Below are positions 12,404 through 23,856 of a stretch of 64,000 nt of DNA, in pieces. The DNA comes from Phylloscopus collybita. Taxonomy: Eukaryota; Chordata; Aves; Passeriformes; Phylloscopidae. How positions within the stretch are numbered: the first letter of the stretch is position 1; every line of letters begins with the position of its first letter. The stretch covers positions 930,001-994,000 of the forward strand of contig JAJNNQ010000004.1 of the NCBI GenBank assembly GCA_027886175.1. Reading direction: 5' to 3'. A program made the translations under genes and the position numbers. Below the pieces are notes generated by a model. That model saw only the letters and a program-made list of their open reading frames with translations. It did not search any database and was not told where the DNA came from.

Positions 12404-15400
12404 TATCTCCAAAAGTGATTTTGTGAAGAATTATAGGAAAATATAAACTTCTAAATGGATTTTCTTACTATAGTCCATTCCAATTTCATTCTGCTTGTTC
12501 TGAGACAGTCTATAAAGTTAGACTGTCTTCAGTGGAGAGGTACAAAATAATGATTGCTGTTTTCTAGAAGCTCTACTGTCCTGAATGTAAGGGACACGTG
12601 AAATAAAATAGTCTCAGAAATCTAAAATATTTTTAATCCATTATGTGTCATTCAATTACTAGCAGTAAATCCAGTCTTCAAAATCTAATCTAATCTTCAA
12701 AACTAATCTTCACAAACTTTGTGTCAGAAGTAAAAAAAACCATGCATTTCCTGTAGAGCTGTTTCAGTTTTTTCTCAAATCATACTGAAGCGCTATACAA
12801 TCCAATTAGCTAGTAAAGGCACGTATGTTTTTCACATCCTTTTTTACTTGTTTTATTATAAAAGTAGGACATTACAATCAGAAATATTCATTGAAATGTT
12901 TTTTTCCAACAATACTTGGCACATTTCTGCACGGCACAGAACAGCTGTCATCCGTTCTTTTGCTGATGCTGGCAGCATTGCTTTGGATAGTTCTGTTTAG
13001 GTGAAGTACTTGTCTATTAACTATTGATCAGACATTTAAACACCTGCTTGTTACTGGCAATAAGGGCTAATAGAAGCACCACATACTTCTATAGAGAGAG
13101 CTTTTCTCTGGATTGGAGATATGCTAAGACTTGCTCCAACTCAAGCCCCTGTGAAAATGCACATTACTTTTAATTGCAAATAGTTTTTTACACAGATTCA
13201 TCAGAACTATAAACATGCTACTGCCTGATTCACTTTTTAAGATCCAATGAAAATCAGATAAATCTCCACAGATGTTCTGTTAAGACAACCAGAAAGAAGC
13301 TGATATGAACAGTACAGCAGCAAGAAGCTGCATTGTTCTGTCCATTCTTTCTGTCTACATTTGCTCCTGTTTTCACTTCCTGAAAGTCGAAACATACCCC
13401 ATTGCTTTAGAAATAAAAAGCCATTCAGATCCTTTCTCAGCCTAAACAGAAATAGCTGTTCTCTATTTATTGCAGACTGCTTCAGTCAAGAAAAAACATT
13501 GAGGAAATCCCTGCCTGTCTGTACCCAGCCAGAGAGTACTACCTTAAGGAATTCATTACTGAGAAAAAAATTGTACTAATACCTCTCTTTTTGAAATGAA
13601 ATGTATAGGGGATAAAGCATATCTTTGCCATGTTTACAGCACTCTGTGGGAAAAGCAGTGAGACTACTCCAGCTTTCATTCTAGCAGTAGTTAAAGAACT
13701 AGCAGTCTGATTTCTTAATTCTAACTCCACAGTAGGTTTCTCCTACAGCATGCTATTAAAAATTTACCATATACATATATAATTACTAGCCACAAATAAA
13801 ACTGTTCAATAACCTTTGATATGATTTTTTTTCTTATTTCAAGTATTATGTCAGAACACAAGCAAATAGAAGAAACATCCATTTAGATAATTAATGGTCC
13901 AGCTCTGTAATTTATCGCTTTCAGAAGAACAGTCTCACTGGCATCAGCAGGACTGTTTGCATTCTGGTATGGGGCTAACCATGGCCAAGAAATAGGGAGT
14001 CAGCATACAGATGAGGAAATCCTTGAAAATCTCTCCTTATTCATTTTCCCAGAGCACCAGTGCAGAATCCCAAAACGTACTCAGAGTAAATCCCACTGAG
14101 CTTCAAAGAGATGTAAGTGTCCACAGGATGGAGAGGACTGTCACCACTGATCATGTAAGCTCTGAGATTGCACCCAGGTCACCATGATGAAGTTTCCAAA
14201 CAATGCGTATCTCCAATCTTTAGATTCATTAGAAAATAACCACTGAGTTATGTTTAATTTGTCAAGATTAAGTGGCTAAATGAAGATACTTCTGAATGCT
14301 TGCAGCCAGAATTTGGATAATAATTATTTGCAAGTACAGCATTTCTCACTTGTATTTTGGCATGACTTTCATATGTTAGGAGCCCCATTATTATTACACC
14401 TCCATGCTGGTTCTTGATGAGCAGATTAAGAAAATACAAACTACTGAAGCTCTCAAGAACTGTGAAATAATAAGGGGAAGCCCTAATGTTGCTCTGGATG
14501 TTAGATGCTTTACTCAAATACCACCAATGAAACATTTAAAAAGCATCTAAATTTCAGCTTCAGAGGGATAAAGTCCCTAATATCTGCAGCAATATTCCTC
14601 TTTCTATGTGTAGAAGCTGATTACTACACAGACTTTTTTCCCCTATTTCCTGAATATCACTGGCATGTCAGATCTCTGTGCCTTGAGAAACTGGAACCGA
14701 TACCAACATCCTTTGTAAATAGTACAACAACTTCACATAAGCCCTCTCTTTAATTTACTGAAGATGTAGTACCTTTTGACAAAACTAGTCCTACAGAAAC
14801 AGCCATACATCTGTACTGCCAGGTATGACATTTCCCTGCATATGACAGCCAAACCACTACACTCCTTCACCCTTTCTCCTGCATGGTATAATCACTGTTG
14901 TCTGTAGGACTACACCTAATCTCTTTGGTCAGTAAAAAGACTCACTAAAAAAGGCTATTTCTAAAGAGCAGAATGGTGTAATCTAAGCTGCAGATTAGCT
15001 CACATTTGACCTTCCAAAGTGCATGGAGCTTACTAAACCTAAGCCGAAGTCTGCAAGGCTTTGAAATGGGAGTATATCTAAGACCTCTTTCTCTATTTTC
15101 TCTGAAATGCCTTTATATTTAAAATGAAAAAATAAATTCTAATTCCAGTAACTACAATAAAAATATTTGTGCAGACAAGTTTCAATGTTATTTTACATAT
15201 TAAAAAAAGAAAATGTACAAAAAAAAATGTAAAAAAAGAAAATAACAGCTTGGCTCTATTTGGACAGTTAGGCCTAGATGAAACAAGGTCGAATATCCAA
15301 TGCATGTTAGGATGTTTTTTCTCAATACCCTTGGAAACTCAGCAACTTACATATGTAATAGAGCCCAAGCAATGACTGAATGAAGAATGACAAACAGCTT

Positions 15401-16649
15401 AGGATTTGTTATGACAACTTTGACATAATAGCACTGCGCAATTTTTTTTAACTACACCTGACACAGAAACACTCCCAGAAAGAATAGCTGCTTAACCATT
15501 TCACCACAAACAAGACAGTGCAGTTGAGGATCATGACAACACCAGTCAACATCAAGAAGAGTTGCCAATTTTATTTGAGATACACAGAATAGTTTATGTT
15601 TTCAGCTGCAGTGTTCTGGATGGGAAATATGATCTCGGCACACGTATACTTAGATGGCCAAAGGCTGTGGAGTAAACCAGTACTCCTCACAAAGTCTAAC
15701 AAAATCAAAAATTACTAATTTGGGCTCTTAAGAAACTGGGATCTATACAAAAAGTCAATTTCAATTTATATAATAAATCAGAAGTGTTACAGACATGCAA
15801 TGATGTACATGGCTTTTGCGTAGACATAATAAAAAGGTGATCATTCTTTCCACAAATTTCTTTACAAAGATTTTCTAACCTAATTTTACCCAAACACAAT
15901 GTAGGAGGAAGGAAAACCCTCAAAATAAGAAGGAGCAGAAGTCAAATGCTTTTCACAAAAAACAAACTCTTTTACCTGATTGTTTTCAAACCCTGATCAA
16001 TTGACTCTCAGTATTTTTCTCCACAATTAATTCTACTACCATGCTTTGGAAAATCTGACAAAATATCAATAATTAGATGCCAGCCACTTAGAATTGTGTG
16101 AAACGTGGCGGTTTCACTTTGAAAGAGTGCAGGCAAATATTTTATTTGGTGTCAATCCACCATTTTCAGTTTCTGTTGATTTTTGAATAAGTTCAAACAG
16201 GCAAATGAATAAGCAGTCAAAATTTCTACATTTTACCTGGTTTCACTTCTTGGTCACATGGATAAAAAGGCATTCTATATTTTAAATTCTGTAAAGTACT
16301 GCAAGAATGTGCATTTATGGTGCTATATAAAGGCCCCAAATGAGAACAAAAGTAGCAATAATTGGGGTTTTTTTTAGATCCTGGCAGCATTCTATACCAT
16401 CACAGGTAAACTTTTTTTCTTTCTATACTTTCCATCCATCTGCAAGTACCTTAGGATTGCAGCTCTTTGGATCATCACTGCTGCTGTCAGTATACCAAAT
16501 TCTGTTCTCTATCTGGCAAAAATCATGATTGATGCAACAGAAATAAGAGTGGAGGAGCTTGTTTTAAATAAGAGAAGTATGCCATAGAAGTCGTAACAAT
16601 TGAAAAGATCTGATTGTATTAAGATGTCTGCTGAGAACATACTCATTGC

Positions 16650-17280
16650 ATTCTTCTACGGAGGAGCTAAAAGGAAAGAAGTTCCAAATTCAAGTAACTA
16701 CAAGTACCACATGTGGGAAGCTGTGAGGTAGAGTAAAAAGGCCAAAGACATGAAAGCAAAAGAATAACGAAAAGGAAAAAGGAGACACTGGTAAAATACT
16801 GGTAGAAATAGAAAAGACAGAAGAGTTTAAAAACTGAGATGCAGAAGGAAGATAATACAAATGAGAGAAATAACTTTGGAATACAGGATGAGAATGAAGA
16901 ACAAATGGATTACAGATGGGCTGCAGGAGAGATGATGAAACAGAGAAAAGAGAGGAGAGGGAGAATGAAGGTATCTAATTACAGAACTCATTGAAGGCAA
17001 GATAAAATTACAGATGGAGATGTGAAAAGCTTAAGAAAGGATGGTATAAGAAGACGGAAATCCACAACCAGAAAGGTATGTATCTGGAAATGGGGTAAAT
17101 AATATCACTATTGTACAGGTTAAAGGCAGAATTAGGATTTGAGAAATGTTATGAGTATGAATAGGAAAATTGTTAAAAAAAAAGATTAGGTACAGAGATA
17201 GAACCCAAGATGCTACAAAAGAAAGAAGACCTTAGGAAAGGAGGGGGAATGAAAAACAATAGATGAAGCAGAGACTTGGA
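16650..17280 (+). repeat. Purine-biased stretch next to ADAMTS19 exon 2
   Basis: Roughly 600 bases strongly biased to A and G on the plus strand (repeated GAAAAG-, GAGAG- and GATGGAG-like words) without a fixed repeat unit. In the ADAMTS19 transcript sense this is a long pyrimidine-rich region just downstream of the exon 2 donor. It has no recognisable gene or transposon signature. Confidence 0.6.
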
Positions 17281-17324
17281 TGGAGACCTGGGTGCTAGCC
17301 CAGGTGCATGCAAGGTCATCTTAC

Positions 17325-17935
17325 CAGTCCACCACAGGTACTGAAGGAGGCGAAGGATCCTGGGTAGCGGAGGACAGCACCACTGTAGTAACAAGCTCTC
17401 TCAGGTTGTGACTGTGCAGCACTGGGTGGGCTTTTGCCCTCACCCCCAAGCCGCTCCTCCACAGCAAAGCCAGGAGCCAGGAAGCGGCTGTCCCTCTTGA
17501 GGAGCAGGTAGAGTTCCCGAGCAAAAGCTGGGATCCTCAGCAGCACTTCATCTCCATCCTCTGCTGGAGGTGGTGAGGGGGGGGATGGTGCTGTTGGCAA
17601 CTGAGAGGCAGCACCAGACCCCTGGGGCAGGGGGGACCAGTGGTAGAACTCCTGAGACTCATACTCATCCTCAGTGTCCTCTTCCTCTGCTGCCTCCCCT
17701 ACAGCCTGTGCCTGCCCATCCACCGAGGAGGAGACTGAACGCACCTCTCGGGAACTGCCAGCCACTGGGCTAGGTGTGACTGGGGCACTGAAAGTGCTGC
17801 TTTGGTTCCCACTACTGGGGTCCACATTGCAACCCCCACCACCACCACTGCCACCTGTCGGCTCCTGCTGGCCCGGGCTCCACAGTGCAGGGAAGACGAT
17901 CTCCCACTCCTCAGTCTCTTCTGAAGCATGGAGAC
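17325..17935 (-). CDS. ADAMTS19: ADAMTS19 exon 2 (N-terminal propeptide), partial gene
   Basis: This 611-base exon continues exon 1 in frame, so residues 24-226 follow the start at 18986. ADAMTS19 is an extracellular zinc endopeptidase whose propeptide keeps it latent in the secretory pathway; only propeptide sequence is present here. Marks that separate it from other ADAMTS genes are the EEWEIVFPALW block (residues 31-41), GSSREVRSV (82-90), and DGDEVLLRIPAF (149-160) leading into LYLLLKRDSRFLAPGF. The exon closes with a cysteine-bounded segment, CYYSGAVLRYPGS to FSTCGGL (204-226). Between these are a Gly run, an N-glycosylation sequon (N66-Q-S), a Glu/Asp-rich stretch (106-113) and a Pro-rich linker (135-146), which are typically variable. 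The acceptor reads TTTCCCGCAG and the donor GTAAGA starts at 17324. The exon ends on a codon boundary, and no premature stop or frameshift is seen. The rest of the gene lies beyond the left edge. Confidence 0.93.
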
Positions 17936-18919
17936 CTGCGGGAAATCCGGCAGACGCTTTAAATGAGTAGAGCACCAGGTAGCATCCAGTGCCTGTTAAA
18001 AAGCTACCTTCTGCCCACCACAAGATGGTCCTTCTGACTCCTAGACCAACAAGCATGCCAAACAAAAATACAGTGGGGTTCATTTGTCCCTTTCATCTTG
18101 TCCTTATGCACAGCAGAGGGGCCATATGCCAGATGGGTCTGTGCCTGTTGATGCGTCTGGAACACACCAAGGTCCTGCAGAACACTGACAGAAAGCACGA
18201 CCCCAAGCTGGGCAGAAGTAGTGTTTACACCAGTAGCTGGGAATGCTCTTCCTTTTGATCACCACCTCTGTGCAAGGAAAGATGCATGAAGCATCATTTA
18301 CACAAAGCAACAACTTTTTCACATAGCTAAAAAAAAATTGCTAGGGAAAACCTGACCAAATTTGAAAATTACAACCTTCTTTTCAGCATGCCGTGCAACA
18401 CCCACTATGCCTCCCAAAGTTTGGCCAAATACACACACACACACACACACACACACCCACCCCATGGCTGCACACAGAAGTGGCAGTTGCATACACACGC
18501 TGTATCATGATCATTCTTATAATGAAACTGAATTAGAATCACAAACTACCCATGCCCGTACACCCCATACACTCTACATCAGAATACAACCAAAGTCGAG
18601 CATGCCAGCATTATGTTTACAAAGATCTGAGTACACACAACCTCCACTAGCCTGAGACAGGAAACAGTTTTATTTACACATTCATCTCACTCTAGGACCA
18701 GCAAAACCCAAAGAGATGACAGGGCTGCTTGTGGAGATCAAATCTTGTACAGAGGAGCGCTGCGCAGTACACCCTCACAGCCGAGGCGCGCATTATCTGA
18801 TCACCCACCGGTTACGGGCGGCGGGCGCGGTTAACAATGGCCAGGTACCGCCACCAGCAGCCGGCGGGGCGCGGAGGCCGCCCCGGACTCGGCCCGTCCC
18901 GCGAAAGGCGCGCACTTAC
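17936..18919 (-). other. ADAMTS19: ADAMTS19 intron 1
   Basis: A 984-base intron bounded by GTAAGT on the exon 1 side and TTTCCCGCAG on the exon 2 side. Splicing here joins GGCGCAG to GTCTCC and keeps the frame, which supports both boundaries. If the intron were retained, the exon 1 frame would hit a stop at about 18831. It contains a (CA)n microsatellite at 18429-18457, and its first 150 bases still belong to the CpG island. No other gene is seen inside. Confidence 0.88.
18429..18457 (+). repeat. (AC)n microsatellite
   Basis: About 14 uninterrupted AC units within ADAMTS19 intron 1, followed by C-rich sequence. Confidence 0.95.
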
Positions 18920-18986
18920 CTGCGCCAATCCCGCTTGACAGCACGCACAGCTGGTAGAACACGCAGCAGACGCGGCTCAGGCGCAT
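18920..18986 (-). CDS. ADAMTS19: ADAMTS19 exon 1, coding part (signal peptide)
   Basis: First coding exon of a secreted zinc metalloprotease of the ADAMTS family, read on the minus strand. It encodes 22 codons plus one base. The peptide opens MRLSRVCCVFYQL: a basic start, then a hydrophobic core, then small residues (GIGAG) that suit signal-peptidase cleavage. The MRL start, the cysteine pair and the YQL segment match the start of mammalian ADAMTS19 as I recall it. The exon ends at a strong donor (GTAAGT begins at 18919), and its last base joins exon 2 to make a glycine codon. An in-frame ATG also lies 18 bases upstream at 19004 (peptide MALGGR before MRLSR). I chose 18986 because it matches the mammalian start and has A at -3, whereas the upstream ATG has C at -3 but G at +4. 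The exon lies in a CpG island; its 5' UTR limit cannot be read from sequence. Confidence 0.88.
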
Positions 18987-19202
18987 CCTCCCTCCCAGCG
19001 CCATCGGCTCCGCGCCCGCGGGACGCCGGCTGGAAAGACACCGCGGGCCGTGCCGAGTCGTGCCGGGCCGAGCGGGGAGTGCCGCGGGGCGCAGCCACCT
19101 GGGCGCCTGCGGATAAACTGCGGGAGAGCGTGAGTAGCGCGTCCCGGCGGGGCGGGCGGCCAGCACCGGCGGCGCGGGATGCGCAGCGCACGGCGGCCGG
19201 TC

Positions 19203-19292
19203 GTGTGCTTGTATGTGTGCGCGTGTGTGTGCGTGTCTCTGTCTGTCTGTCTGTCTGTCTGTGTGCGTGTCCGTGTTGCGTGTGTGCGGGCG
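19203..19292 (+). repeat. (TG)n / (GTCT)n tract inside the CpG island
   Basis: A GT-rich run (TGTGTGCGCGTGTGTG), then five or six GTCT/CTGT units around 19239-19263, then more GT and GC alternation. It lies about 200-300 bases upstream of the ADAMTS19 start codon, in the likely promoter or 5' UTR. Alternating purine-pyrimidine sequence of this sort can adopt left-handed DNA, and its length is likely to vary among individuals. Confidence 0.85.
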
Positions 19293-19650
19293 CGGGCAGG
19301 CAGGAGCGCGGCCCGTGCGCGCACACAGCGCCCAGCGGCGGGCGGGCAGCTGCGCCCCGGCGGCAGCGACCGCGCTGCCCCCGCCCGCCGCTCGCCCCCA
19401 CGGGGCGGGACGCGCCGGGCCCCGTCTCGTCCGGCCCCGCCCAGCCCCGCCCGGGCGGGCACCCGCCGCGGCCCCCCTTCCTTCGCCCCAACCCCGCCGC
19501 CGGGCCGCGGGCAGGCGCCCGGGCGGGACCACGAGCAGCCAAGCCGCGGCCACGGTCCCGGGAGACGGCGCTTCGCACCCCGGCCGCCCCTCCCGGCCGT
19601 GAGGGGCGCGCACTGCTTGCGCCCCGGCGGCAGGAAGGGTTCCCCTCATC

Positions 19651-20320
19651 CCCGTCGCCAGCAAAGCGCTCAGCAGAGCCTTTGCCTAAATTCAGGGTGC
19701 AGCAGACAGTGACCGCTTTTGCCTAGTTTTGTGTAATTTGATTCTAAACTCCTTTTGCCCTCACCACGCAGCTCTCCGTGGAAACCCATCACTTTCCATC
19801 CCGGCCTTTGTCAGCAGAGGAACGAGTAAATGAGGAGCCGAGCAAAAAGCTTTAGCTGCACGTCTAACATCAGCATGAACTGCAAAAGCAACAGGTAAAC
19901 ACGTCCCTCCAAAAGTCGGATTTTGTCATAACTTCTGCTGCTTTACCTACCATTCTTGGTGTCAAAGGTGATTGCTATGCCTTAGGGGAAGGCAGAGCAA
20001 TCCAGTGCGGTGAGGAAAGCCGCCTGTGCCCTTAAGGGGAAGTTAAGAGGTTGCAAGAATTCTTTCTAGAAGTTAGTTGTGTAAAACGAAAAGTAAAACA
20101 TACAAACAAACAAAAATCACGTGTTACAGCTCCAAATAAAAAACACGTTTAGACCCCATGGAAGCCAAATGCAGCTGGCTTTTGGTCTCTGCTCTGCTCA
20201 ATAGCAGCTTGAAAAGTATGCTGCCTGGGTAGGTACTCTCAGCTGATTCCAAACAGTATTTTTGATTAATTGTTTCATTTTACACGGGGAAAATGCTATC
20301 ATACACTAGTCGTTTTCTCC
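19651..20320. other. Upstream flank of ADAMTS19, no gene seen
   Basis: The sequence leaves the CpG island and falls to background composition. I see no open frame with splice sites, no RNA gene and no recognisable repeat here. Upstream regulatory sites of ADAMTS19 could lie here but cannot be named from sequence alone. Confidence 0.5.
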
Positions 20321-20321
20321 C

Positions 20322-20362
20322 TTTTTTTTTTTTTCTTTTTCTTTTTTTTTTTTTTTTTTTTT
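20322..20362 (+). repeat. poly(T) run, interrupted
   Basis: About 41 bases of T with two or three C interruptions. Simple repeat. Confidence 0.93.
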
Positions 20363-23300
20363 GACATTTGAGCTGACAACACTAAGCAAAATCAGAGGGA
20401 CTCAGTGAAAACAAGATTAATTGGTTAGGAAGAGGGAAGTTTTTCAGGACTGAAAACTGGTATTTGCCTGATAATTAGGTGACCTTAAAATGCATTTCAA
20501 GGGAAGCTTTGTTTTCCAAATAAATAACAACATATGTACTAATTTACAGTGGAATTAGTTAATAGGCCAAATCCTGCAGCCTTTTCACAGCCACAACTCT
20601 CCTTAAAGCTGCTCAGGAAGTGGTGCAAAGTGTGGTTTATTAGCTTCTGTAAAAATTCTAGTTACAAATTCTGAGTTTATTTTTGTTATAACAAATCAGA
20701 ATGTACAGGCAAGATGCAAAAATAAACAGAGAGGACATTTACTCTGCATACAGTTACATCACAGAATACATAAATGGCTAGCAAGCGGGAATAAGGTAAA
20801 AAGATAGGGCATGTGAATATGCTTACTTTAAAACTGTGAATTGCTGTAACTGTTTCCAATCTGCTGAAGTTGTTGGTCCCTTTGGACAAAATTCTGCTTC
20901 TCTTATTCACATGTATAATCTTACTAAAAAGACAAAGCCACTGTTTTTGACAGTAAGGTATGTAGAATTTGGCCTTTTCAACATAAACTGCAAAGGATAA
21001 AGACATATTAAAAAATGCCGATTGAGAAAGTCTTTAATATATTTGACTTTATCACCAGCCAAAGAAAGAAGAACATTTCTAATAACTCTCCACCTATGAA
21101 TAGAGGGCAAGCTAAAATCAACATGGAGCTGCAACAAATTTCTTTAGTTCATTTTATGTTTTGTTTTTATTGTTTCAATAGTTAAAGTAAAAACATAGGG
21201 AGAAATTCTCTATGTTTAAGTTTGGGGAAAGTGCACTATAAAATAGAGCCCCTACTGGTGTTCATTAGTTTAACAAAGAGTCTGGTCATAGTTTAATGCT
21301 GGTAGATGATATTGTAGCCCACCACATGCTAACTGTTGTCACTGTGAGACTAGTGCAGGGAAGCCTAGGTCTAAGAGAATAAGAATTAAAGAAACAAAGC
21401 AATTCTTTCATACCACAGTTAGTTTGCAGAGAGAATAATATTGTATCCGTGTGTACTCTACAAAAGGCTATTTTCTTGATCGCAAAGCCATTCCAAACCT
21501 GCAAAATAGTTTTTATTTTACCGAAGATATGGTACAGGTGTTATTAACTATGCATTTGTAAAATTGGTAGAAATAGTGTCTTCAAGCTTGATAGAAAGCA
21601 AAATGAAAAGGAATGTTTGCTCCAGTAAATTCTTAAAACTGCATGACCTATCTGAAGAGTCAAAGCCTTTTGGCATTTCAAGGGATTCGTGCAGAATTAC
21701 AAATGTAAAGGATGTGTTCATTTGTAAAATAAAACAATGATACAGACCATCTCACTGACATGAGAAAAAAATAACGGAAAATGAAGTAAAGAATATGTCC
21801 GTGTCCATCTTTCCTGACTGGGATAAATCAGCCTAACTTTGTTGAAATCAGTAGAAATTTGGCAATTTCCTTTTGTTTGGTCCTCCCTGATGTTATATTT
21901 ACAAAACTGTTCCATCAGTCTCTGAAGGATTATCAGAACGAGGGTTCTCCCATGCCCCACCACAGCCTAACTTTTTGTTTCTTCAGTATGCCAAGATTTA
22001 TGATCACTGATAACAAAACATAGGCATCTCAAGCCATCTTTTGATGACATCAGTATGATTCTTCAAGTTCCACACCCCTCACCCCATGGTTTTATTTAAA
22101 TCTGTGCTGCAGTTGCTGTCTTACCTTACATAAGGAGGGCCAAATCCCTTCTTCCCCCAGACCATCATTTCATTCACGATCTGTTAGGAGTGCTTTATTT
22201 CTGAGGGTTAAGGTAGGTATGGACAGATCATTCTATTGAATTCAAAATATCAGCTTCTAGCAATATAAACACCACCATCAGTCAGAGACTTTCCTTGGTT
22301 TGTTTTTTCTCATTGTTTAATCATTTAACTGTAAAGGCTTCTACAAGTTTATACATACAAAAGTGTTTTAAGATTACCTCAGCTTTGCATTATATACAAG
22401 ATTTCCTCCAGTAATTGTTATCAAGAAAACACTCACCTTTAGTCCTCTTCACAAGGATATAGTTATTATTTTTGCATAAGCTTTATATAGAATTATTGAT
22501 AATAACATTGATTTTTTAAAAAAACCTTAAAGTATATTTGTTTCAGATTTTTACAACTTAATAAAATATTCTGGATGAATAGAAAAAATTGATTCTGTTT
22601 TTAATGGTGCTTACTACATTAAGGCCACATATCATATGTCCACTGAGATTAAAAACAGAAACTCACATCTTCCTGATAATGGGGTGCTTTGAAAATGTTA
22701 TCTCATTCTAAATAAACTTGTCTCAAAGAAGGTTGAACAAAATATCTTCTGATGCGCAAGATACATGTGATCCAATGCTGCAAATTTTCTCCACCAAGCA
22801 TGAATGAAAGAATTTTCCCTTTTAAAAAATGTTGTATTCGCTATCTCTTCAGCTGAACAGTGAATTTCCACTGTCTGTTAGCTCATGAACTCTGAACATA
22901 TAGTCTGTAATTCTGTACTGTTATTTATGTGCTCAGCATGAAAGGTTTATTTAAAAGGTATGTATTTAATACCACTTCAAACAACTTCTCTTTCGCAGCT
23001 CTTACTACAGAGCAAATCTTACAGTTACATCTGAACTCAGTAGTACAATCAGATGACCTGCTGAGTAAGATATGTGTCAAACTGTTGTGAGCTTAATACC
23101 TCCACTGGTTTAAAGTGCATCAACTTTAAAAGGGCAAAGTTAAGCCCATAGCAGCTCAATGTCATTATGCCACACGACTACTTCTTAAGATTCAGAGGAA
23201 TTCAATTGAATTTACTAAATTCGGCAAAAAATTACTCCCAACTTGTTGCTTTGTGAGTTACTTCTGAAAGTCATATTGGTCAATTTGTGGATAGTATTAG

Positions 23301-23790
23301 CTAAAAAATATGCTCTCAACACACTTTTTACCCTATTTATTTAGAATGCTTGGCCAAGTCACCACTTAATTAAAATAGGCTTTCACAGCTCTTTTATTAC
23401 ATACTTTTAAATTATTGATTCCTTTTTCAGAAAAAAAAAAAAAAGTTTGGCAATTGTTTACATTTTTACAGAAAGTTCAGCCTGTACAATGGAAGGTAGT
23501 AAAGTGCCCTGTTCAAGCTGAAACCGCTTCAAAGACATCAAGGTACTCTGTGTGAACCTGAGTTCCACACAACTTCCCAAGCTAAAGTTTTCTCTCAAAG
23601 TGGAGCTTTCTCAGATTTCTTAACTGAATCATCTAACAAGCGAATATCAATTTTGATCAATTATGGGGAACAGGCTACTCCAGAATGATCAACGAATGGT
23701 TCCCATTTTTGGAACATCTTAAAAGGGCAAGACTTCCGTTTTGAAACCTGCAAGTCATCTCTTGGAGAAAAAAAAAATATTAATCTCCAA
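20363..23790. other. Intergenic, no supported gene
   Basis: AT-rich sequence. On the minus strand, open segments at about 21718-21963 and 20925-21137 look somewhat protein-like, and the latter is followed by a good donor (GTAAGA at 20924). I could not join them into a consistent reading frame with neighbouring segments or assign a family. A short inverted repeat (CTTGGAGA / TCTCCAAG, 23761-23791) abuts the CR1 fragment to the right. Confidence 0.4.
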
Positions 23791-23856
23791 GAATCACAGA
23801 ATCATTGAGGTTGAAAAAGACCTCTGAGATCATTAAGTCAAACCTTTGCTTTTGGA
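23791..23856 (-). mobile_element. CR1 LINE, short 3' end fragment
   Basis: GAATCACAGAATCATTGAGG, then TTGAAAAAGACCTCTGAGATCATTAAGTC: the reverse complement of a CR1 3' terminus. Only about 65 bases remain recognisable, so this is a heavily 5'-truncated or decayed insertion. Confidence 0.88.

Larger units (their letters stand above)
1..17324 (-). other. ADAMTS19: ADAMTS19 intron 2 (incomplete, runs off the left edge)
   Basis: The donor GTAAGA starts at 17324. Exon 3 should encode a segment beginning roughly GFIQLNEDF and containing FIEPLND. I searched the plus strand for the reverse complement of the I-E-P core (GGYTC followed by DAT) across this stretch. I found no copy in a matching reading frame, so the intron is taken to continue past position 1. 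Apart from the repeats listed separately (poly(A), LTR, CR1, poly(T), compound purine tract), it is unremarkable AT-rich sequence. Its short open frames are not supported by splice sites or recognisable domains. Confidence 0.7.
18770..19650. promoter_or_regulatory. ADAMTS19: CpG island covering the ADAMTS19 promoter and exon 1
   Basis: An abrupt switch from AT-rich sequence to GC-rich sequence dense in CpG, with many GC-box-like runs (GGGCGG, CCGCCC), especially from 19290 to 19600. It spans the first exon and the presumed transcription start of ADAMTS19, which runs leftward. No convincing TATA box is visible at a fixed distance from the start codon, which fits a dispersed CpG-island promoter. 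Long open frames on both strands here result from the scarcity of AT-rich stop codons and are not genes. A divergent transcript to the right is possible for such promoters, but nothing in the sequence proves one. Confidence 0.85.

Noticed and set aside
17674..17970. Plus-strand open frames over ADAMTS19 exon 2
   Set aside because: They are the reverse-strand shadow of a real exon.
18716..19726. Open frame of 336 codons on the plus strand across the CpG island, with other long frames on both strands
   Set aside because: Stops are rare in GC-rich DNA. The peptides are Arg/Pro/Ala-rich or repeat-derived and overlap the promoter and exon 1 of ADAMTS19. No domain or initiation context supports translation.
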